Below are positions 57,385 through 64,000 of a stretch of DNA of 64,000 nucleotides, piece by piece. The translations under genes were made by a program, and so were the position numbers. Origin of the DNA: Triglochin maritima (lineage: Eukaryota; Streptophyta; Magnoliopsida; Alismatales; Juncaginaceae); the NCBI GenBank assembly GCA_963682175.1, contig OY821788.1, forward strand, positions 15,332,001 to 15,396,000, written 5' to 3'. Position 1 is the stretch's first letter, and each line of letters starts with the position of its first letter. The notes beneath the pieces were generated by a model. It made no database searches. It worked only from the letters and a program-made list of their open reading frames with translations, and had not been told where the DNA came from.

Positions 57385-58922
57385 TGTAGGATCGTGTGGG
57401 TTATGGGTCCACAATTAAGACTAATCACACTTAAACCCTAATTTACTACTTGGTTGATCGATCAAAGAAATGCAGCGGAAATTAAACTAAATCAAACACA
57501 AGTAGAAAGGTAATGCAAACAACAAGAAGACACGTCGGTTTTATAGAGGTTCAGCCGCGCCTACGTCCTCTCTTACAAGCACCTCTCGAATCTCCGTTCG
57601 AGCCCCTCTTGCGTCTTCACTATGCCTCCCCGTTCCGGGCCGGGAGCAACGCCTTTTACAAGTCTTCAAGCTCGCGAACAACCCTCGCCGAGCTTGGCAC
57701 CACCTCTCACAAACTAGAGAATCACTTCGGGCTTTCACCGAAGTCCTTGCTTCTTTGTCTTGGGCTTTCACCAAGACCCTTGCTCACTTGACAACAGTGG
57801 TAACTTGAGTGGAACTCACTCTCTAATTGAGCACAACAATTGCTAGATGATTGTATGATGAATGATGTGGAAATTAGGCTTTGGATGGCTAATTTGGAGC
57901 TTGGAGGTTGAGGAAAATCTCACTATAGGTTTGACACTTTGGAGTTGTGAAATCTTGTGGAAAACTAAGTGTGAACCTCTATTTATAAGCTCCTAAAGAT
58001 TTCTAGCCGTTTGGACAAGATTTGATTGGGTTTTCTGCAAGATACACAAAGCAGAAAATCGGGCTGCAAATCTTTCCAGAAACGGTCGACCGAAAGGTGT
58101 ATCGGTCGACCGAACCCTTGAGTAAGTTAATGGATTGGTTGACCGAACATAGGTACTGGTCGACCTAACACTTAAGTTCTATAAGTCAACGGTCGACCGA
58201 ACAAGTACCGGTCGACCGAACTACAGGGTTCGGTAGAGGGAAAACTCGATCGGTTGAACTAAACTTGTGTCGACCGAAAGCAGGTAGATTTTACCTAATA
58301 GAACGGTCGACCGATCAAGGTATTTTGTTCGACCGGTTCAAAAGTATTTGGGGGTGTATTTAGAGAAAAATGTGTATACGACCGTTGTATAATACAACAA
58401 ATATAACGGTCGTATTTTTACCAAAAATAGCAAACGAAACGGTCGACCGAACAGGTCTGGGTAAACGGTTAAATGGAAGGGTGATCGGTTGAACTGATTG
58501 GTCTGATATAACAAATATTGTGTATAACCGGTCGACCGAAAGGTGAACGGTCGACCGAACTCAGGCAGACTGGCGACCAATGTTTTAGGTGTTTAGGTGA
58601 TCTAATGAAGTCCAAATGATACGATATTTTGTGTGTGACTCCTACAAGGAACCTAGTGTGTGAATGCATGCATATTACCTTAAGTTATGCTCAATTCACA
58701 TAAGTTCCTAATACTCAAAGAAAGGTAAAATTACATGTCTTCAATCCTAGCTTGATTACATGTCTTGACTTGATTTTTCTTCTTTCTTGAGTCTTGATCA
58801 CCTGTAGAGGTTAGCACAAAGTAATATATATGCAATGCAATATGTGTGCTACTCTACATGATCATAATTAAGATCAGGTTAATTAAATCATCAAAACATA
58901 GATTAAGGCCAAAAAGTCAACA
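57385..58922 (-). repeat. D array LTR 3 (1538 bp)
   Basis: Internal LTR shared by units 2 and 3. Confidence 0.95.
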
Positions 58923-59553
58923 ATCTCTCCTTTTTTGATGATGGCAACCTATATCTTAATTTTATCTAAATACATGGAATTTGTATATGTAAACTATGCA
59001 TATTAATGCTCCCCCTATGGATGTGCATAGTTTTAGTTCAATTTTATGCCAAATTCCAAGTTACCCCCTTAATTATCTCTCCCCCTTTGACATGCATCAA
59101 AAAACAATAACAATTATGACTTTAAGCATAGGATTTTGGATGTCTTGTAATGAAGTTGCTCCCCCTAAACTTTGCACTTCATTACTCTAAAAAATATAAC
59201 ATTTAAGCTCCCCCTATCAATAAGGCTAGATGAAAACTATGAATATGATTCAAGTTAATTTCATTTAAGTTTCAACTTAAGCCTTATTCTAACATCCATT
59301 TAAAATTTGACAATTAAAATCAATGGATGTGATAATTGATTTGCAATGAATATGGGAAATGATTTTCAATGAATTGAACTTCTAAAGATATGACAATTAA
59401 GCATTTAGACTAGATTAGAGCTAAATTTTCAGAAATTTCAAAGATAGAAATTTATACCAAACTTGAATCTTGAATAGCTCAAATCTCGACTTGGTGATGC
59501 AACCGGATTCGAATTCGACGTTTTGGCTCACCCGGTCACCACCAATCTCATCC

Positions 59554-61142
59554 TCAAGCTCCTACAAGTGTAGACTTAGGTACCCAAACAACTTTGGGTC
59601 CTTGAACATTAGCTTTTGGGATCCAAACCATTTTGGTTTTGGGTGCCCACAAACTTGAGGAACTAGATTTAACAAATAAATGCTTGCCATTTAAAGTAGT
59701 ATGAGATACATGGTTTTTCAAATGCACATTGTATCCTAAACCATGTTTAGCTAATGATTGTCTTTGACTACTCAAAAGCATATCAAGCATTTTTGTTCCT
59801 TTAGTGAACATTTCAAGATCTTTTCTTAATTGCATATTTGAAGCTTTAAGATCTACATGTTCATCAACAATTTGTGCTTTACTTAGACTAGCAAGTGATG
59901 ATTCATTTGATTGAAGTCTAGCAATCACCTCATTCTTTTCATTCACGATTAGTTCAATTTGGCATTTAAGATCATTTATAGTTTTTCTAGCATTTTTGTT
60001 CTTTTCACAAACGATCTCATATTGTTTAACTAAATCATGAAATGCATTTTGGAGCTCATCTTTAGTAAATGTTTCATTAGATGCACTTGAGTTTGAGCTA
60101 TCACTAAGATCTCTAGATGAGCAAGAATTAGAAATCGAAGAGTTAGAGGCTACCTCACTCAATTCATCTTCAATTGCCATGTGACATGAGTAAGCAAATT
60201 CCTCTTTACTATGCAAGGTGGAAGATGATGTTGATTGTGATGAGGAATCATCCCATGTAGCTTTGTGAGCTTCTTCCCTCCTTTCTCTTCTTTTGCTCCT
60301 TCCCTTCTCATTTCTTTTCTCCCTCTTCTTCTCCACTTCTTTTCTCTCACTTCTAATACCTCTTCTTTCACTTTTGTCTTCCTTATTTTTGAGGTATTTG
60401 AAGAAGTCTTGGGCAAGGACCACCATCTCTTCTTCTTCATCTTCTCTCCTTGGTTCATCAAAGTTTGCATGTAATGCCACCAAGGTGTTTTTCTTTGAAG
60501 CTTCCTTCTCTTTTCGATGACTCAATTGGAGCTCATAGGCCATGAGATTTCCGATGAGTTCCTCCATCTTCAATTTGGAAAGATCGTGCGATTCTTCAAT
60601 TGCGACGACCTTGTCTTCCCAATTGTTGCTCAATGACCGGAGGAATTTTCGAGTCATCTCTCCTTCATTTATCCTTCTTCCAAGAATCAAAAGAGAGTTA
60701 GTAATATCGGTGAAGCGAGTGTTCATGTCGCTTATGTTCTCACCGATTTGCATAGAAAATATTTCATATTTATGCATGAGGAGACTTATCCTAGTTTCTT
60801 TGGTTTTCCTATCACCCTCATGATGCATTTGTAACCTATGCCATATTTCATTGGCACTTTCACATCCCCTAATTCTATTGTATTCTCCCTCATTAAGGCC
60901 ACAATAAAGAATATTCATAATTTTTGATATCATTTCAATTTCTTTCATTTGAGGCCTAGATAAAGAATCTAACTCATTTTCATTTGGGGGATGTATGGAG
61001 TTTGAATAAACTTCCAATACTTAAGGTCATTTGATATTAAAAAGATTTTCATTCTATTTTTCCAATAATCATAATTTGACCCATTAAGCAAAGGAGGCCT
61101 TGTGGTGCATAAACCCTATAAGTGATTAGATGTTGAAGCCAT
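59554..61142 (-). pseudogene. gag: SIRE-like gag of array unit 3
   Basis: The 487-codon open frame at 61017-59554 translates identically to units 1 and 2, with the same upstream stop (61116-61118) and deletion (near 60992). The 3' untranslated part differs from unit 2 at 59356. Confidence 0.85.
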
Positions 61143-61195
61143 GCTAAAATTACGGTAAAGTAATGAAATTTAGCTAACAAGGCTCTAATACCAAA

Positions 61196-62734
61196 TGTAG
61201 GATCGTGTGGGTTATGGGTCCACAATTAAGACTAATCACACTTAAACCCTAATTTACTACTTGGTTGATCGATCAAAGAAATGCAGCGGAAATTAAACTA
61301 AATCAAACACAAGTAGAAAGGTAATGCAAACAACAAGAAGACACGTCGGTTTTATAGAGGTTCAGCCGCGCCTACGTCCTCTCTTACAAGCACCTCTCGA
61401 ATCTCCGTTCGAGCCCCTCTTGCGTCTTCACTATGCCTCCCCGTTCCGGGCCGGGAGCAACGCCTTTTACAAGTCTTCAAGCTCGCGAACAACCCTCGCC
61501 GAGCTTGGCACCACCTCTCACAAACCGAGAGAATCACTTCGGGCTTTCACTGAAGTCCTTGCTTCTTTGTCTTGGGCTTTCACCAAGACCCTTGCTCACT
61601 TGACAACAGTGGTAACTTGAGTGGAACTCACTCTCTAATTGAGCACAACAATTGCTAGATGATTGTATGATGAATGATGTGGAAATTAGGCTTTGGATGG
61701 CTAATTTGGAGCTTGGAGGTTGTGGAAAATCTCACTATAGGTTTGACACTTTGGAGTTGTGAAATCTTGTGGAAAACTAAGTGTTAACCTCTATTTATAA
61801 GCTCCTAAAGATTTCTAGCCGTTTGGACAAGATTTGATTGGGTTTTGTGCAAGATACACAAAGCAGAAAATCGGGCTGCAAATCTGTCCAGAAACGGTCG
61901 TCCGAAAGGTGTATCGGTCGACCGAACCCTTGAGTAAGTTAATGGATTGGTTGACCGAACATAGGTACTGGTCGACCTAACACTTAAGTTCTATAAGTCA
62001 ACGGTCGACCGAACAGGTACCGGTCGACCGAACTACAGGGTTCGGTAGAGGGAATACTCGATCGGTTGAACTAAACTTGTGTCGACCGAAAGCAGGTAGA
62101 TTTTACCTAATAGAACGGTCAACCGATCAAGGTATTTTGTTCGACCGGTTCAAAAGTATTTGGGGGTGTATTAAGAGAAAAATGTGTATACGACCGTTGT
62201 ATAATACGACAAATATAACGGTCGTATTTTTACCAAAAATAGCAAACGAAATAGTCGACCGAACAGGTCTGGGTATACGGTTAAACGGAAGTGTGATCGG
62301 TTGAACTGATTGGTCTGGTATAACAAATATTGTGTATAACCGGTCGACCGAAAGGTGAACGGTCGACCGAACTCAGGTAGACTGGCGACCAGTGTTTTAG
62401 GTGTTTAGGTGATCTAATGAAGTCCAAATGATATGATATTTTGTGTGTGACTCCTACAAGGAACCTAGTGTGTGAATGCATGCATATTAGCTTAAGTTAT
62501 GCTCAATTCACATAAGTTCCTAATACTCAAAGAAAGGTAAAATTACATGTCTTCAATCCTAGCTTGATTACATGTCTTGACTTGATTTTTCTTCTTTCTT
62601 GAGTCTTGATCACCTGTAGAGGTTAGCACAAAGCAATATATATGCAATGCAATATGTGTGCTACTCTACATGATCATAATTAAGATTAGGTTAATTAAAT
62701 CATCAAAACATAGATTAAGGCCAAAAAGCCAACA
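61196..62734 (-). repeat. D array LTR 4, outer 5' LTR (1539 bp)
   Basis: The first ~320 bp match LTR 2 and 3. From about 61526 on I counted roughly two dozen differences, including one inserted base. It ends AGCCAACA, as D1 does, where LTRs 1-3 end AGTCAACA. Confidence 0.94.
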
Positions 62735-63185
62735 GGTATGACCAAGGGTATTCGATTGGTTTTGGGACCTGGATTGTTGGTCATATGTCATTTATGTTAT
62801 TGTCTGTGAATGTCATGAGATACTAGTATGGTAGGATCATTCATTGTACGTAGTATGCATGTAGGTGAACTTGGTATACGGGGTTTCCTTATGGAAACTC
62901 AGGCATTGTTGTTGTTATGTTGCTTTTCAGGACCGCTGTGGGTTCTGGTTGGGTGGTGACCGAGGACGAGTTCATTTTGGATCCGGATCCTCCAATCTTT
63001 TGTGGTGATTATGATTACATGTATTTTTATGTTGCATTTTGATGTAATCATACGTTTGACAACTCTTGTATTCGGTGCACCCGGTGTATATATTTTAGTA
63101 GTGTTCCCAGTGTGGTTGTTGATATCTTCTTTTATTCCTTTTTAAAGTTTCAAATTTTCCGCTATTTTCGGGACGTTACAATGAC

Positions 63186-63906
63186 GGTCGGGACCGGATC
63201 GCTCTCCTAATACGCCCGAAATCCTTAGGGCTAATGTCTACTTGATTTTAAAAATTAGGCTCTTGATTAGTGTGGTTTGTGGGGCGAAGGAAAGGGTGAT
63301 GAAATGCCCCACCTTATCTTTTATGGGACAACCCCTCCTTAGTAGCGTTTTGGACTCTTAATCTAACAATCAACTCTCCAAACAAACGCTCAACTCACAC
63401 TTGTTTCAATGCACTTCCTACTAACTAATGCATGTTCATATGAAATGCATGAATGAGAGTAGAAGGAGCGTACCTTACGCCAGCACTCAGCAACTGAAAA
63501 TAAAGCTAAAATGAAAGACAATCTATATGCCTAAGTCACATACATGATGCATGACCTAAACAAAAAGAATGCCTAATCTTTTGCTTTGGTTTTAGGGTCG
63601 AAGTTGCTTAAAGGAGGTTTGATTTTTTATCTGGGAACAAACTATAAGTCAAAACATGCCAAATCAAGTCCCAGATCACTACATCAATTATGCAAACACG
63701 CCAAAGAAATAAGAGAGTAAACGAAGCTCACCAGACTGCCAATTGGCGGTCTCAGGCCACTGATTGGCGGTCTACAGTGCCCAGATTGCCTCAAAACTTC
63801 TCCAGTTGTTCCTCCTGGCGACTCCAAGTCTCCTGAAATAAAGAAAAACTACACAACACAAATTAAATCCACTCGAATCGTCCAAACAATAGTCTGGACT
63901 GGCACC
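63186..63906 (-). other. B3 5' leader, primer-proximal part
   Basis: Continues the leader interrupted at 47529; aligns with 36860-37330. It contains GCCAATTGGCGGTCT near 63738 and CTGATTGGCGGTCT near 63760, the palindrome words of the B LTRs. No ORF. Confidence 0.8.
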
Positions 63907-63924
63907 TCCCCGGCAACGGCGCCA
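63907..63924 (-). other. Primer binding site, tRNA-Asp (B3)
   Basis: Minus-strand TGGCGCCGTTGCCGGGGA, identical to the A2 site, six bases from the LTR. Confidence 0.93.
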
Positions 63925-63930
63925 AAAACT

Positions 63931-64000
63931 TGTTGAACGTTTTAATTAAACCGCAAGTGCACGGCCGCGCTGAAGCGGTGGCAAATACGGGTCATCCTCA
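63931..64000 (-). repeat. B3 5' LTR, first 70 bp
   Basis: TGTTGAACGTTTTAATTAAA followed by CGCAAGTGCACGG, as in B1 at 10512. Continues beyond the window. Confidence 0.9.

Larger units (their letters stand above)
49763..62734 (-). mobile_element. D array: three tandem gag-only copia units sharing four LTRs (12,972 bp)
   Basis: LTRs begin at 49763, 53574, 57385 and 61196, a constant period of 3811 bp, with one internal region between each pair. Only the outer ends carry the target duplication GGTAT (49758-49762 and 62735-62739), so the whole array occupies one insertion site. Units 2 and 3 are nearly identical; by eye I found one substitution (59356, G for T). All units share a stop at gag codon 9, a 1-nt deletion in gag, a changed primer site and an interrupted polypurine tract. 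Confidence 0.95.
47530..63180 (+). mobile_element. C2: solo LTR of family C, split by the D array
   Basis: Begins TATAAAATCCC (the TG end decayed to TA) and ends TTTTCGGGACGTTACA, flanked by the perfect duplication ATGAC (47525-47529 and 63181-63185). Without the D array its length is about 2.68 kb, and it resembles C1: GGTATGCCA words, palindrome array, GC-rich minisatellite, and TTTCCGCTATTTTCGGGA near the end. 47945-49010 has no clear counterpart in C1. No coding region is present. Confidence 0.87.
31862..64000 (-). mobile_element. B3: Athila-like element inserted in B2 gag, itself carrying A2 and C2
   Basis: The 3' LTR is at 31862-33395. The internal region is at 33396-37420, 44807-47529 and 63186-63930. 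The 5' LTR begins at 63931 and leaves the window. Target duplications of A2 and C2 let the pieces be joined unambiguously. Codons on both sides of A2 fit one protease motif, and sequence on both sides of C2 fits one leader found intact at 36840-36900. B3 has gag and protease but no reverse transcriptase or integrase, plus a second gag-like module near its 3' end. Confidence 0.85.

Noticed and set aside
53574..61195. Treating the near-identical D units as certain biology
   Set aside because: I keep the array as real because LTR 1, LTR 4 and the units carry distinct substitutions and the outer target duplications match, but an assembly error in unit number cannot be excluded from sequence alone.

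Overview
This window looks like repeat-rich chromosomal DNA of a flowering plant with a large genome. The evidence is dense, nested LTR retrotransposons of plant lineages (SIRE-like copia, Athila-like Ty3/gypsy with a tRNA-Asp primer site, and LTRs opening TGTAA as in plant chromoviruses), plus a hAT DNA transposon and what may be a CACTA remnant. I found no host protein-coding gene, rRNA, tRNA gene or CRISPR array. Every recognisable coding region belongs to a transposon and nearly all are broken. Family letters (A, B, C, D, E, F, H) are my own.

Layout. 1-4878: D1, a gag-only copia element on the minus strand, 3' LTR cut by the window edge. 4879-5783: LTR fragments of relatives, one inverted. 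5784-8390: fragment A1 of a gag-protease Athila-like family. 8391-10230: copia LTR E and remnant. 10512-11887: solo LTR of Athila-like family B (TSD TTAAA). About 12951-16830: probable CACTA remnant holding a hAT element at 13290-16236 (8-bp TSD). 16850-21890: two old copia LTRs (F1, F2), the second split by solo LTR C1 (18848-21317, TSD CAACT). 21891-22871: unassigned, with a 198-bp tandem duplication.

22872-64000 is one nested stack. B2 (22872-31861) is the only element with reverse transcriptase, RNase H, integrase and an env-position ORF. Its gag is interrupted by B3 (31862 to beyond 64000). B3's protease is interrupted by A2 (37421-44806, TSD AGAGC with one mutated copy). B3's 5' untranslated region is interrupted by a C-family solo LTR, C2 (47530-63180, TSD ATGAC). 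C2 is interrupted by a D-family array (49763-62734, TSD GGTAT) with the order LTR-gag-LTR-gag-LTR-gag-LTR and a period of 3811 bp.

How the parts may work together. A and B3 encode gag and protease only, and D encodes gag only, so they would need enzymes from autonomous relatives. A and B share a tRNA-Asp primer site, the polypurine tract, and a 3' untranslated module with back-to-back RNA hairpins. One hairpin is capped by a GNRA tetraloop and its paired bases covary between families. The LTRs of several unrelated families carry arrays of the palindrome TCGGTCGACCGA; in the copia families these lie just upstream of the TATA box. These two shared cis-element systems are the most interesting content of the window.
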